Assembly: GCA_964425315.1 (NCBI GenBank)
Contig: CAYRNB010000001.1
Span: forward strand, 46,450 to 110,449
Length of the DNA: 64,000 nucleotides
Source: Rhodoblastus sp964425315
GTDB lineage: Bacteria; Pseudomonadota; Alphaproteobacteria; Rhizobiales; Beijerinckiaceae
Direction: 5' to 3'
Shown: positions 25,065-33,448 of the stretch, piece after piece
Layout: every line of letters starts with the position of its first letter
How positions within the stretch are numbered: the stretch's first letter is position 1
Position numbers and translations under genes: made by a program
Notes under the pieces: generated by a model
Database searches by the model: none
Told to the model about the DNA's origin: nothing
The model's input: the letters and a program-made list of their open reading frames with translations, nothing else

Positions 25065-26018
25065 ATGCGAATATCGACCATGATTTTTGTAGCGCCTCCC
25101 GACGAGCGCCTGTTTGAGCGACCACATCCCTCGACATTGGCCGCCAAGGGCCGCTTTACCTTCGTTCTCCTGATTTGTTTTCTCTTGCATGTGGTCCTGA
25201 TTTCACTTTTCGTCCACCTCGACAGACCGAAAGCAGTGGCGCCGGCAAAACAGGAAATACCTGTCCAGATCATCGTCGAGCCGCCGCCGCCCAAGAAGCC
25301 GGCCCCGCCGCCCAAGAGCAAACAACAGCATAAGCAAGCCGCCCTCGACGAAAAAATCGCCACCGATGCGCCACGACCGCCCAACCACGAAAAATTCAGG
25401 AAGGACGCACAAGACAAGGCCTCGCATTCTCCAAAAGCGCCGCCGGATACCGCGCCTGCCAAGGTAAAGCCGGCGAAAGCAGCCGCGTCGGCGCCGAAAA
25501 AGTCTGTCGACGCCAAATCAGCCAAGGCCTCGGCGCCGCAGCTGAAAGAGCATCGCGCCGACGGGGATCCCATTGAAGCGGCGGAATTGCAGCGCCCGGA
25601 CGCGCCGGAGCAGACGAAGACGGAACAGGCCGCGCCGCGACCGGACGCACAACAGAAAGCGGCGCAAGACCCGCTCTCGGCCCTTACCCGCCTGCCCGAC
25701 TACAGTTTCATTCCCGCCTCTCGACGGGCGCCCATCGCCTCAGGAAAAGCGGCTTCGACCTATCTTTCCGTCGTGTATGGCATGGTGATAGCTCGCATTC
25801 ATCATGTGCCGGAGACCGCGGCCCGTCGCGTACAAACAATGGGAAAGATCACCTTCAGCATAGATCTTGCCGGCAATCTTCTCCGGGAGCGCGTCGTCAA
25901 GTCGAGCGGATCACCCGAACTGGACTCCATCGCCATGGCGGCAATCCGCGCGGCGTCGCCCTTTCCTCCGTCGCCAACGGGAACCGGGCTCTATCTGAAT
26001 TTTCATTACGGCAAGTAG
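25065..26018 (+). CDS. TonB family energy-transducing protein
   Basis: A 317-residue TonB-like protein: one N-terminal membrane helix (FTFVLLICFLLHVVLISLFV), a long periplasmic P/K/A-rich region (PPPPKKPAPPPKSKQQHKQA and following), and a C-terminal TonB domain (ARRVQTMGKITFSIDLAGNL, VVKSSGSPELDSIAMAAIRA). TonB proteins pass the ExbB/ExbD proton-driven force to outer-membrane receptors. No exbBD or receptor gene is nearby, so its partner is unknown; the upstream porin is not a TonB receptor. The ATG at 25065 is chosen; another at 25080 is possible. It converges on panC, 12 bases away. Confidence 0.88.
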   Translation: MRISTMIFVAPPDERLFERPHPSTLAAKGRFTFVLLICFLLHVVLISLFVHLDRPKAVAPAKQEIPVQIIVEPPPPKKPAPPPKSKQQHKQAALDEKIATDAPRPPNHEKFRKDAQDKASHSPKAPPDTAPAKVKPAKAAASAPKKSVDAKSAKASAPQLKEHRADGDPIEAAELQRPDAPEQTKTEQAAPRPDAQQKAAQDPLSALTRLPDYSFIPASRRAPIASGKAASTYLSVVYGMVIARIHHVPETAARRVQTMGKITFSIDLAGNLLRERVVKSSGSPELDSIAMAAIRAASPFPPSPTGTGLYLNFHYGK

Positions 26019-26030
26019 AGCGTTCGGTTT

Positions 26031-26888
26031 TCACCGCTGGACCGCCATATTGTCGATCAGCCGCGTTTTCCGCAGCCGCGCCGCGACCAGCAGGCGGATC
26101 GGGCCATCCGCCAGCGAAGCGATCGGGGCGAGCGTTTCCGCATGCCGCGCTTCGAAATAATCGAGCGAGAAGCCGGCGGCGGCGATTTTCGCCGCGCCAT
26201 CCGCCATGACCTGCGCGACCGCCGCGCCGCCGGCGATCTTTTCCGCGCTCTCGCGCAGAACCTGGGACAGAAGGACCGCCCTGGCCCGCTCTTCCACGCT
26301 CAGATAGACATTGCGCGAAGACATGGCGAGTCCGTCCGCCTCGCGCATTGTGGGCGCCCCGAAAATCTCCGTCGCAATGTCGAGATCGGCCGCCATGCGG
26401 CGGATCACCGCCAATTGCTGGAAATCCTTTTCGCCGAAAAAGGCGACATCCGCCTGGGCCTGGTTCAGGAGTTTCGCCACCACCAGCGCGACGCCGGCGA
26501 AATGCGTGGGCCGGAACTTGTCCTCCAGCCCCGCGAGCGCCGGGCCGCCGGGGATCACCTCGGTCGAAAAGCCGGGCGGATAGATTTCCGCCGGCAGCGG
26601 CGCGAAACAGCCATCGGCTCCAACTTCACTTAGTTTATTAATATCTTCATCTAATGTACGGGGATATACTGAAAAATCTTCGTTTGGCGCAAACTGCGTC
26701 GGATTGACGAAAATCGACACCACCACGCGCCGGGCTTTTTCGCGCGCCGCTTCAACCAGCGAGATATGGCCGGCGTGAAGCGCGCCCATGGTCGGGACCA
26801 GCGCGATCCTCTCGCCCGCCCCGCGCCAGGCCTGCACGGCGCGGCGCAGGGATCTTATGTCGCGAAAGATTTCCGGCTTTTGGGGCAT
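26031..26888 (-). CDS. panC: pantothenate synthetase
   Basis: Joins pantoate and beta-alanine with ATP to make pantothenate, the CoA precursor. A 285-residue enzyme with the HIGH-type ATP motif in ALVPTMGALHAGHISLV, then VSIFVNPTQFAPNEDFSVYP, FAGVALVVAKLLNQAQADVA, FFGEKDFQQLAVIRRM and the KMSKS-like MSSRNVYLS. The ATG at 26888 (MPQKPEIFRD) is used; the frame extends upstream without similarity. It lies seven bases downstream of the GGCT-fold gene and is probably co-transcribed with it. Confidence 0.95.
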   Translation of the reverse strand: MPQKPEIFRDIRSLRRAVQAWRGAGERIALVPTMGALHAGHISLVEAAREKARRVVVSIFVNPTQFAPNEDFSVYPRTLDEDINKLSEVGADGCFAPLPAEIYPPGFSTEVIPGGPALAGLEDKFRPTHFAGVALVVAKLLNQAQADVAFFGEKDFQQLAVIRRMAADLDIATEIFGAPTMREADGLAMSSRNVYLSVEERARAVLLSQVLRESAEKIAGGAAVAQVMADGAAKIAAAGFSLDYFEARHAETLAPIASLADGPIRLLVAARLRKTRLIDNMAVQR

Positions 26889-26895
26889 GGGCCGC

Positions 26896-27363
26896 TCACA
26901 GAAAAGAAGGATTCTTGATGGCGCGGAATTTCTGCGGCGGCGGCGTCTCGCCCGCCAGGGAACGCAGGAAATCGACGTAATCGGCCGGAAAAGCATGACT
27001 TTCCGCCGCTGCGACGATTTTCGCCATGTAATCGTCGGGCGCGCGGCCCGAAAACCCGCTCTGCCTGCCGATATAGATCAGGGCCTGGACCGGCGCGCCG
27101 CCCTCGCGCAGCACGGGTAAGCCGGTTTTGGCATAAGCCGCGCCCTCATAACGGTCGAGCGCCTTGAGGTCGGCGAAGTTCAACTCCCACAGAACGCCAT
27201 GGGCCATCGCGACGGAATCGCGAATGAGCGTGGCGAACCCGTCCGCCATCAAATCGACCCGCCAGCGGGCAAGACGCGCGCGCCCCAGGAGACGCGCCCG
27301 AGGGCAGCGCAGGGCCATGGCCGCGCTGTCCATATTTGAGCCATAGGCGAAATGAATTGGCAT
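26896..27363 (-). CDS. gamma-glutamylcyclotransferase-fold protein
   Basis: A 155-residue protein beginning with the fold's signature IHFAYGSNMDSAAMALRCP; the later LRDR-like RDSVAMAHGVLWELNFAD carries the region around the usual catalytic Glu, and EGAAYAKTGLPVL continues the barrel. The family makes 5-oxoproline from gamma-glutamyl compounds or acts on related amines; the substrate here is unknown. Start ATG 27363 (MPIHFAYGSN) is clear from the fold. It is upstream of panC with seven bases between them, so the two form an operon. Confidence 0.85.
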   Translation of the reverse strand: MPIHFAYGSNMDSAAMALRCPRARLLGRARLARWRVDLMADGFATLIRDSVAMAHGVLWELNFADLKALDRYEGAAYAKTGLPVLREGGAPVQALIYIGRQSGFSGRAPDDYMAKIVAAAESHAFPADYVDFLRSLAGETPPPQKFRAIKNPSFL

Positions 27364-27482
27364 GGTCGCGGATCGAATTCTCGCCTCTTGATATTTATCT
27401 ATATGAATGTGAATATTTTCCCGCACGGCCGCGGAGGGCGCTTTTGCCGATCCTTATAAAAGGCCGAAGCGGGAGGATAAAT

Positions 27483-27851
27483 ATGAATGTTGCTCAAAAG
27501 GCGCTTGTCGCTTTCGTTTGCTGCGCCGGTCTCGCCGGCGCGACCTTATCGGCCAGCGCCGCCGGCGTCGCCGGCAATTACGTCCGCCCCAACGGCGACA
27601 AAGTGAAGGCCGCGGTTATCGGCGGCAAGCTCTACTGCAAGATCGTTTCGGGCAAACAGGCCGGATTCGAAATGTGCCACGGCATGAAGAAGACCGGCGC
27701 CAACATCTGGCAGGGCTCGGCGATGAAACATCCGGCCATGACGCTCATGACTTTCAACGGCACGGTGACCGTCCACGCCCACGGCCTGACCATCAAAGGC
27801 TGCGCCGTCGGCCAGTCGATGTGCCAGTCCGAAAACTGGAAGCGCGACTGA
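27483..27851 (+). CDS. small exported DUF2147-like protein
   Basis: A 122-residue protein with a signal peptide (VAFVCCAGLAGATLSASA|A) and a mature domain of about 95 residues. The end, MTFNGTVTVHAHGLTIKGCA then VGQSMCQSENWKRD, matches the close of DUF2147 proteins (GtvtvsgnxLtvkGCa.g..C...W.R). Four cysteines in the mature part could form disulfides. GGGAGG precedes the ATG. Function unknown. It ends in a strong bidirectional terminator. Confidence 0.8.
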   Translation: MNVAQKALVAFVCCAGLAGATLSASAAGVAGNYVRPNGDKVKAAVIGGKLYCKIVSGKQAGFEMCHGMKKTGANIWQGSAMKHPAMTLMTFNGTVTVHAHGLTIKGCAVGQSMCQSENWKRD

Positions 27852-27875
27852 GCCTCGGCTATTTTTGACGAGAAA

Positions 27876-27911
27876 AATGCTCCGTTCCGGTCCCGCCGGA
27901 ACGGAGTTTTT
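27876..27911. terminator. bidirectional rho-independent terminator
   Basis: CTCCGTTCCGG (27880-27890) and CCGGAACGGAG (27896-27906) form an 11-bp perfect stem with a five-base loop, followed by TTTTT on the plus strand; the minus direction also runs into T residues. It lies between the converging DUF2147-like and GYF-domain genes and can end both. Confidence 0.95.
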
Positions 27912-27915
27912 CGTT

Positions 27916-28806
27916 TCAAGCGGCCTGGGCGACGGGCTCTACCGTGGCGGCGGCGGGCGCGCCGGGCGAGACCACGATTTGCGCGATGTACCAGCTGTAG
28001 AACCACCGAAACAGCCAGGGAATGGGCAGGATGAACACGCTGCCCAGGATCAGGGCCAACGACCGCCACAAAAGCTCCCAGCCGGTGGCGACGAATTCGA
28101 ACTGATGCGTGCCGCGCGTCGTGCGGCAAATCCAGCGCATCTTGTTCTTGGCCGCCCAGGCCCAGCCGATGATCGTGAAAATGGCGACGAAGATCAGCAG
28201 GTCCCAGCCGAGATAGGTCCAGAACCCGCCTTCGAAGCCGACGTTGAAACCGCGGTCCTCGCTGCGCAGGGCGCGGCTGAACCAGCCGACGAGGAGAAAG
28301 CCGAAAAAGACGATGCCCAGGGAGCCGGCCAGCAGGGCCAGGCCATGAAAATGCGAATGGACGAACGTCCGCGGCGCCGCCTGCGACAGGCCCAAGCCCA
28401 CGAAAATGTACCAGCACTGGCCGACGGAGCTGTCCAAAGCGAGGCGGACGCCATTGGGCAGGGAAATTCTTTCCGCGACCCAGCGATAGAACCACAGGCC
28501 CACCCAGGGCGCCGGCACGAGCAAAGCGACGCCAATTGTAAAAACCACGCTACGCCAGAAAAAGCCCCAGACGGGCAATTCCGGCCGCAATGGCCCCATG
28601 GCGCCGGAAGCGGTCGCCGTGGCGCGCTCCTCCAAGGCCGCGGCGATTTCCGGATAGGCTGCGGCTTGACGCGGCTCGCCGCCTTCGGGCCAGACCAGGC
28701 AATCCGGCGCGATGCGCCCGGCCCTGACCAGGGCGACAAGCTCTTCGATCGAAACCGGGCCGTTCTGACGGCCGGCGCGATCCTTGTAAAAATAATTCCA
28801 GCTCAT
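27916..28806 (-). CDS. membrane protein with N-terminal GYF_2 domain
   Basis: A 296-residue protein. Residues 1-55 are a GYF_2 domain (WNYFYKDRAGRQNGPVSIEE, then LVALVRAGRIAPDCLVWPEG), a small fold that usually binds proline-rich peptides. A linker leads to about six hydrophobic segments resembling DUF898 membrane proteins (FFWRSVVFTIGVALLVPAP; LLAGSLGIVFFGFLLVGWF; LGWDLLIFVAIFTIIGWAWA). The role is unknown; GYF plus membrane domain suggests it recruits a partner to the membrane. It is alone on the minus strand, facing the ACT-domain gene. Confidence 0.8.
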   Translation of the reverse strand: MSWNYFYKDRAGRQNGPVSIEELVALVRAGRIAPDCLVWPEGGEPRQAAAYPEIAAALEERATATASGAMGPLRPELPVWGFFWRSVVFTIGVALLVPAPWVGLWFYRWVAERISLPNGVRLALDSSVGQCWYIFVGLGLSQAAPRTFVHSHFHGLALLAGSLGIVFFGFLLVGWFSRALRSEDRGFNVGFEGGFWTYLGWDLLIFVAIFTIIGWAWAAKNKMRWICRTTRGTHQFEFVATGWELLWRSLALILGSVFILPIPWLFRWFYSWYIAQIVVSPGAPAAATVEPVAQAA

Positions 28807-29090
28807 GTCCTTTGCCCCCGCGAAGAACCGTTGGCGCGGCAGGATCGCCGCTTGAAATGAAAACGGCGTGACGCGCGCGCCTCAATTTGTAACGAGACGG
28901 CGAAAAAGGCCAGAGCGCAGCCGCTTCCCATCTGGCGCTTTCCGGATAAGCGAAATAGCGCGCCTCGGCTTCGGCGGGCTGGATATTTCCGAAAGGCTCC
29001 AGCCGCCGGCGCGGTTTAGGAAATTGTTCAAATTCGCCGTTGAGCGGCGCCGAGCATCGGGTATTCTCAAAGCGTGAAAGGAGTGCGCCC

Positions 29091-29630
29091 GTGCAAGTTC
29101 ATCTCGTTCTTACCGTCATCGGCCGCGACCGGCCGGGCCTGGTGAGCGCGGTTTCCGAGACCATCGTCGCAGGCGGCGGCAATTGGCTCGACACGCGCAT
29201 GGCGAGCCTTTCCGGCCAGTTCGCCGGCATCCTTTTGGTCGCCATCGCCGCGGAAAAGGCGGACGCGCTGATCGCATCGCTGCGTAAACTGGAAGCGCAA
29301 GGGTTGCACCTCGTGATCGAGAAGAGCGATGAGCAGACGCCGATCGCCTGCCGCACTTTGCTGCTGGAGCTGGTCGGCCTCGACAAGCCCGCCATAATCC
29401 GGGACATATCGCACGTCCTCGCCGCCCAGAACGTCAGCATCGTCGAACTCGAAAGCGAATGTGTGCGCGGGTCGTTCTCGGGCGAAGCCATGTTCAAGGC
29501 CAAGGCGCGGTTGACGCTGCCAAACGACCTTCATGTCGAGGAGTTGCGCCAGTCCCTCGAAGCGCTCGCCCATGAGTTGATGGTCGATCTTTCTCTCGAG
29601 GACGATTCAACGCTCGTTTATTCCGGCTAG
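29091..29630 (+). CDS. ACT-domain protein (GcvR-like)
   Basis: A 179-residue protein made of two ACT domains: VHLVLTVIGRDRPGLVSAVS near residue 3 and TLLLELVGLDKPAIIRDISH near residue 88, each with the D(R/K)PG/A amino-acid-binding turn. ACT pairs sense amino acids; this size matches GcvR, which represses glycine-cleavage genes through GcvA, but no gcv gene is nearby. The GTG at 29091 has AAGGAG eight bases before it and is preferred to an upstream TTG. A weak hairpin with T-run follows (29718-29740). Confidence 0.85.
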   Translation: MQVHLVLTVIGRDRPGLVSAVSETIVAGGGNWLDTRMASLSGQFAGILLVAIAAEKADALIASLRKLEAQGLHLVIEKSDEQTPIACRTLLLELVGLDKPAIIRDISHVLAAQNVSIVELESECVRGSFSGEAMFKAKARLTLPNDLHVEELRQSLEALAHELMVDLSLEDDSTLVYSG

Positions 29631-29717
29631 GCGGCCGTCTCATCAAGGACATTTTCGGAAATATTTTAAAGTCGCACTCGCTCGCGCCACGCGCGGAATG
29701 GCGCCTTATGGCGCAAG

Positions 29718-29740
29718 AGCCGCCATCACTTGCGGCTTTT
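29718..29740 (+). terminator. weak terminator after the ACT-domain gene
   Basis: AGCCGC and GCGGCT form a 6-bp stem with an 8-base loop, followed by four T. It lies between the convergent ACT-domain and ribE genes, touching the ribE stop. Confidence 0.45.
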
Positions 29741-30354
29741 CACCCGCCCGCTTCCGCCAGCCGCGCCGCGTAGCGCGCCATCGTGTCCACCTCGATATTG
29801 ATTTTGTCGCCCGCCTTGCGGCCGCCCCAGATGGTCACGTCCAGAGTATGCGGGATGAGCAGGATGGTGAAACGGTCGCCAGAAACCTTGTTGACGGTAA
29901 GCGAGGTTCCGTCGAGCGCGACCGAGCCTTTTTCTGCGATGAATTTTGAAAGCGCGCGCGGCGCCTCGATGTCGAAATGGGCCATGCCGTCGAAATCCCG
30001 GCGCGCGACGATCTTCGCCACACCATCGACATGGCCGGAGACCAGATGGCCGCCGAGTTCGTCGCCCATGCGCAGCGCCCGCTCCAGATTGATCCGGTCG
30101 CCGGCGGCCCAGGCCCCGGCCGTGGTTACGGCGAGAGTTTCGGCGGCGGCGTCCACTTCGTGCCAGGAGCAAAATCCGTCCTCTTCGCCGGCGCCGAAAC
30201 CGACCAGGGTCATGCAGACGCCGTTATGCGCCACCGAGGCGCCGAGAACGAGCGTGTCGGCGGGATAATGCGAGGCGATCCTGAGCCTCCTGAGATCGCC
30301 ACGCGTTTCGACCGCGCGCACAAGGCCGACGTCGGAAATCAGTCCGGTGAACAT
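29740..30354 (-). CDS. ribE: riboflavin synthase (alpha chain)
   Basis: Dismutates two lumazines into riboflavin and its pyrimidine precursor. The 204 residues hold the duplicated barrel: FTGLISDVGLVRAVE ... LGASVAHNGVCMTLVGF in the first half, and LSKFIAEKGSVALDGTSLTV ... FTILLIPHTLDVTIW in the second, with the GSVALDGTSLT motif typical of the family. Its ATG abuts the ribD stop codon (TAGATG), so the two genes are translated as a unit. It is the last gene of nrdR-ribD-ribE. Confidence 0.95.
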   Translation of the reverse strand: MFTGLISDVGLVRAVETRGDLRRLRIASHYPADTLVLGASVAHNGVCMTLVGFGAGEEDGFCSWHEVDAAAETLAVTTAGAWAAGDRINLERALRMGDELGGHLVSGHVDGVAKIVARRDFDGMAHFDIEAPRALSKFIAEKGSVALDGTSLTVNKVSGDRFTILLIPHTLDVTIWGGRKAGDKINIEVDTMARYAARLAEAGG

Positions 30355-31461
30355 CTAGAGCCTTTCATAATGGGTGAAGGAATCCACCCCTAGCAAGCCC
30401 TGGTCCACAATGCGATAGGCGCCCGGATCGCCCAGTTTTTCCCGCGCCTCGCGCGACAAGGCTTCGACGCCCTGGCGCCCCAGGGGCTTGGGACTGGTGA
30501 AGAGAACCATTTCATCGGCGAGATTCCCGGCGACCAGGGCGGCGCCGACGCGCGGGCCGCCTTCCGAAAAAACGCGGGTAATCCCGCGCCGCGCCAGAAT
30601 TTCGAGCGCGGCCCGCAGGTCGATCCGGCCGGCGTCGTCGAGCGGACAGGTTTCCACTTCGACGCAGGCGGCGTGCAGCGCCTCGCGCCGCTCTTCGCCC
30701 GCGCCTTCGCCGCATATGGCCAGGACCGGCGCGTCGCCCGCCCCGACCACGAGGCGCGAGCGAAGCGGCAGGTCGAGCCGGGCGTCGAGCACGACGCGCA
30801 AGGGTTTTCGGTCGCAGCCCGGCAGGCGCACGGTCATCAGCGGATCGTCGCCGAGAATGGTGCCGATCCCGACCATGATCGCCTCATGCATGGCGCGCAT
30901 CACATGGGTGCGCAGATTGGCGGCAAGTCCGGTGATGGCGAGGCGCGGGTCGTGATCGTTGCCGGCCGCCTGGCCGTCCGCCGTCTGGGCGAATTTCAGC
31001 GTCACCATCGGCCTGTTTTCCATCACGCGCAAAATATGGCCGCGATGGGCGCGACGGCAGAGATCGGGCAGAACATTGGCTTCCACTGCGATCCCCGCGG
31101 CGCGCAGGATCGCAAAACCCTCCCCGGCGACTCGGCTGTCGGGGTCCTCCAGCCCCGCCACCACACGGGCGACGCCCGACGCGGCGACGGCTTCGGCGCA
31201 GGGCGGCGTCTTGCCGTGATGCGCGCAGGGCTCTAGCGTCACGTAAAGCGTTGCGCCCCGCGCGGAATCGCCCGCCTGCGCCAGTGCGAGCGCCTCGGCG
31301 TGCGGCCGCCCGCCGGGAAAAGTCCAGCCGCGTCCGAGGACGATCCCATCCTTGACCACCAGGGCCCCGACCGCCGGATTGGGCGCGGTCGCGCCGAGAT
31401 TGCGGCGGCCAAGCGCGAGAGCGGCGCGAAAAAAGCGTTCGTCCTCGGCGGAATGCGCCAT
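30355..31461 (-). CDS. ribD: bifunctional diaminohydroxyphosphoribosylaminopyrimidine deaminase / reductase
   Basis: Catalyses two consecutive steps of riboflavin synthesis. The N-terminal deaminase (about 1-145) has the zinc motif: GGRPHAEALALAQAG, then TLEPCAHHGKTPPCAEAV. The C-terminal NADPH-dependent reductase shows RPMVTLKFAQTADGQAA, VGIGTILGDDPLMTVRLPG and GITRVFSEGGPRVGAALVA. With the ATG at 31461 (MAHSAEDERF) the protein has 368 residues, normal for the family. It starts two bases from the nrdR stop, and its stop abuts the ribE start. Confidence 0.95.
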   Translation of the reverse strand: MAHSAEDERFFRAALALGRRNLGATAPNPAVGALVVKDGIVLGRGWTFPGGRPHAEALALAQAGDSARGATLYVTLEPCAHHGKTPPCAEAVAASGVARVVAGLEDPDSRVAGEGFAILRAAGIAVEANVLPDLCRRAHRGHILRVMENRPMVTLKFAQTADGQAAGNDHDPRLAITGLAANLRTHVMRAMHEAIMVGIGTILGDDPLMTVRLPGCDRKPLRVVLDARLDLPLRSRLVVGAGDAPVLAICGEGAGEERREALHAACVEVETCPLDDAGRIDLRAALEILARRGITRVFSEGGPRVGAALVAGNLADEMVLFTSPKPLGRQGVEALSREAREKLGDPGAYRIVDQGLLGVDSFTHYERL

Positions 31462-31462
31462 T

Positions 31463-31960
31463 CTAGCTATCCTGTCGCGTCTTTTGCGGCGGGGCGCGCG
31501 GAAAACCCTCGTCGCCGGACAATTCGTCGAGCAGCGGGCCGAAATCGCGCGCCTCGCGAAAATTGCGATAGACCGAGGCGAAGCGCACATAGGCGACCTC
31601 GTCCAGGGTTTTCAGTCCCTCCATCACCAGTTCGCCGATCCGTTCCGAGTTGATTTCCGGCTCGCCCTGGCTTTCGAGCTGGCGCACCACGCCATTGATC
31701 ATGCGATCAACGCGCTCGGGATCGACCGGCCGCTTGCGTAGCGCCACCTGGACCGAGCGCGCCAGCTTGTCACGGTCGAAGGGCGCCCGCTTTCCCGACT
31801 TTTTCAGCACCGTCAGTTCGCGCAATTGCACGCGCTCGAAAGTGGTGAACCGGCCGCCGCAATCGGGACAGACGCGCCGGCGCCGGATCGACGAGGAATC
31901 GTCGGTCGGCCGCGAATCCTTGACCTGCGTGTCGAGACTGCCGCAATAGGGACAGCGCAT
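31463..31960 (-). CDS. nrdR: transcriptional repressor NrdR
   Basis: Represses ribonucleotide reductase genes when dATP is bound. The 165 residues begin with the zinc ribbon MRCPYCGSLDTQVKDSR ... CPDCGGRF and continue with the ATP-cone: RELTVLKKSGKRAPFDRDKL, then the helices ending in FASVYRNFREARDF. It is first in nrdR-ribD-ribE, a common alphaproteobacterial order. No nrd genes or obvious NrdR boxes are in the window. Confidence 0.97.
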   Translation of the reverse strand: MRCPYCGSLDTQVKDSRPTDDSSSIRRRRVCPDCGGRFTTFERVQLRELTVLKKSGKRAPFDRDKLARSVQVALRKRPVDPERVDRMINGVVRQLESQGEPEINSERIGELVMEGLKTLDEVAYVRFASVYRNFREARDFGPLLDELSGDEGFPRAPPQKTRQDS

Positions 31961-32002
31961 GGGGTCTCCCCTTCCGGCTCGTTCTCACGCGCCGTCGTCA
32001 GA

Positions 32003-32044
32003 ATGCGCGGCGCTTTTCGCGAAAAACCGGGTTCCACTTTTTCG
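32003..32044 (-). repeat. intergenic repeat, copy 2 (GGAACCCGGTTTTTCGCG core)
   Basis: On the minus strand an A-rich run is followed by GGAACCCGGTTTTTCGCG, an A-rich spacer and GCCGCGCAT, matching the copies at 3727-3764 and 49026-49061. It lies upstream of nrdR. The resemblance to a dispersed Hyphomicrobiales repeat is by memory of the core, not a search. Confidence 0.6.
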
Positions 32045-32133
32045 CGCGCTGCTTTGGCGCGAATCGAAACCGCGCGCGCTTCTCGCCCGGCATTGTGCAT
32101 TTTCGGCGCTGGCGGACAAGATTCCCGCAGGCG

Positions 32134-32376
32134 CTAGGGAAAAGTCCCGCGGCAGTGGATGACGGCGGGCTGGCAGGCGACGCCTGGAGCGGAGCAATTC
32201 CGGCCATTGTCGTCATTGATGCAGACGACGCAGCCATTGCTCCACTCGTAACAGGTTCGGTGGCGTACGCCATAGTTCTGCACGGCGCGGGGAATTTTTT
32301 CCGATCCCGGCGCGTTGGCGGCGGCCGGCCGGACCACGGCGACGACCAGAAGGATAGACAGCGCAAAAAACCCCAT
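32134..32376 (-). CDS. small exported cysteine-rich protein
   Basis: An 80-residue protein with a signal peptide (FFALSILLVVAVVRPAAA|N) and a mature part of about 60 residues with five cysteines (RTCYEWSNGCVVCIND, GRNCSAPGVACQP and a terminal HCRG), so disulfides are likely. I do not recognise the family. It diverges from prmA, with only 62 bases between the two starts. Confidence 0.65.
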   Translation of the reverse strand: MGFFALSILLVVAVVRPAAANAPGSEKIPRAVQNYGVRHRTCYEWSNGCVVCINDDNGRNCSAPGVACQPAVIHCRGTFP

Positions 32377-32438
32377 TTTTCCGCCCCCGCCGTCGGCAAA
32401 ACTAGCCTGACGCCCCCGCCTCTGCTACAGGCCGCGCC

Positions 32439-33425
32439 ATGCTCGAAGGTCTTCCTCCCAATAACGCCGCTTATGTCATGCGGCTCCATTGTCCTGAAGA
32501 ACAGGCGCGCGCGCTCGCCGATCTGATCGTCGAGACTTTCGACCCCGCCGAGACCGCCGCCGCCGCCTTCGAGGAAAAATCCGCCGGACCCGGCCCCGCG
32601 CCCTGGCTCGTCGAGGTCTATTTCGGCCATGCGCCGGACGAGGCCGACGTGCGGGCGCTCGCCGCCGCCGCGATCGGCGAAAAGCTGGCGCTCGAAATCG
32701 CCTTCGACCGCGTGGCGCAGAAGGATTGGGTCGCCGCCTCGCTCGAGGGCCTTTCCGCCGTGCGCGCCGGCCGCTTTCTCGTCCACGGCGCCCACGACCG
32801 CGCCCATCTCAAGGCCAATGACATCGGGCTGGAGATCGAGGCGGCTCTGGCTTTCGGCACCGGGCATCATGGCACGACCCGCGGCTGCCTGCTGTTCATC
32901 GACAAAATTTTGAAAAAGCGCCGCCCGCGCCACGCGCTCGACGTCGGAACCGGGACGGGCGTGCTCGCCATGGGGCTCGCCCGCGTGTTGCACGAAAAGG
33001 TCGCGGCCGGCGACCTCGACGCCGATTCCGTCGCGGCGGCGCGCGGCAACGCCCGGCTCAATGGCGTCGGGCCCTGGGTCAAGCCCGTCCTGGCCAGGGG
33101 CGTGCGGCATGAGGCGCTGAACCGGCCGAAATTTTACGATCTTATCGTCGCCAATATTCTGGCGAAGCCCCTGCGCCTGCTGGCGCCCTCGATCGCCGCC
33201 GTCGCCGCGCCGGAAGCCGATCTGGTGCTTTCCGGCCTTCTGCCGCGCGACGTTGCGGGCATTCTGTCCGCCTATGCCGCCCAGGGTTTCCGACTGGCGA
33301 AACGCCGCGATATCGACGGCTGGTCGACGCTGCTGCTGCGCCACCGCGGAGCGGCGGCGCGTCCAAAACGGCGGAAAAATTGGCGTTCCAGGCCGACTTC
33401 GGCAATTTTTCTTTCGCGATCCTGA
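32439..33425 (+). CDS. prmA: ribosomal protein L11 methyltransferase
   Basis: Trimethylates ribosomal protein L11 with S-adenosylmethionine. The 328 residues have an N-terminal substrate-binding part, the family motif AFGTGHHGTTRGCLLFID, the SAM loop HALDVGTGTGVLAMGLARVL and the NPPY-like segment DLIVANILAKPLRLLAPSIA. Compared with usual PrmA (about 290-300) the C-terminus carries an extra basic tail of about 20 residues (RHRGAAARPKRRKNWRS). pepP follows 23 bases later on the same strand, so they may be co-transcribed. Confidence 0.93.
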   Translation: MLEGLPPNNAAYVMRLHCPEEQARALADLIVETFDPAETAAAAFEEKSAGPGPAPWLVEVYFGHAPDEADVRALAAAAIGEKLALEIAFDRVAQKDWVAASLEGLSAVRAGRFLVHGAHDRAHLKANDIGLEIEAALAFGTGHHGTTRGCLLFIDKILKKRRPRHALDVGTGTGVLAMGLARVLHEKVAAGDLDADSVAAARGNARLNGVGPWVKPVLARGVRHEALNRPKFYDLIVANILAKPLRLLAPSIAAVAAPEADLVLSGLLPRDVAGILSAYAAQGFRLAKRRDIDGWSTLLLRHRGAAARPKRRKNWRSRPTSAIFLSRS

Positions 33426-33448
33426 TAAATCGCCATTATCTTACGCCC

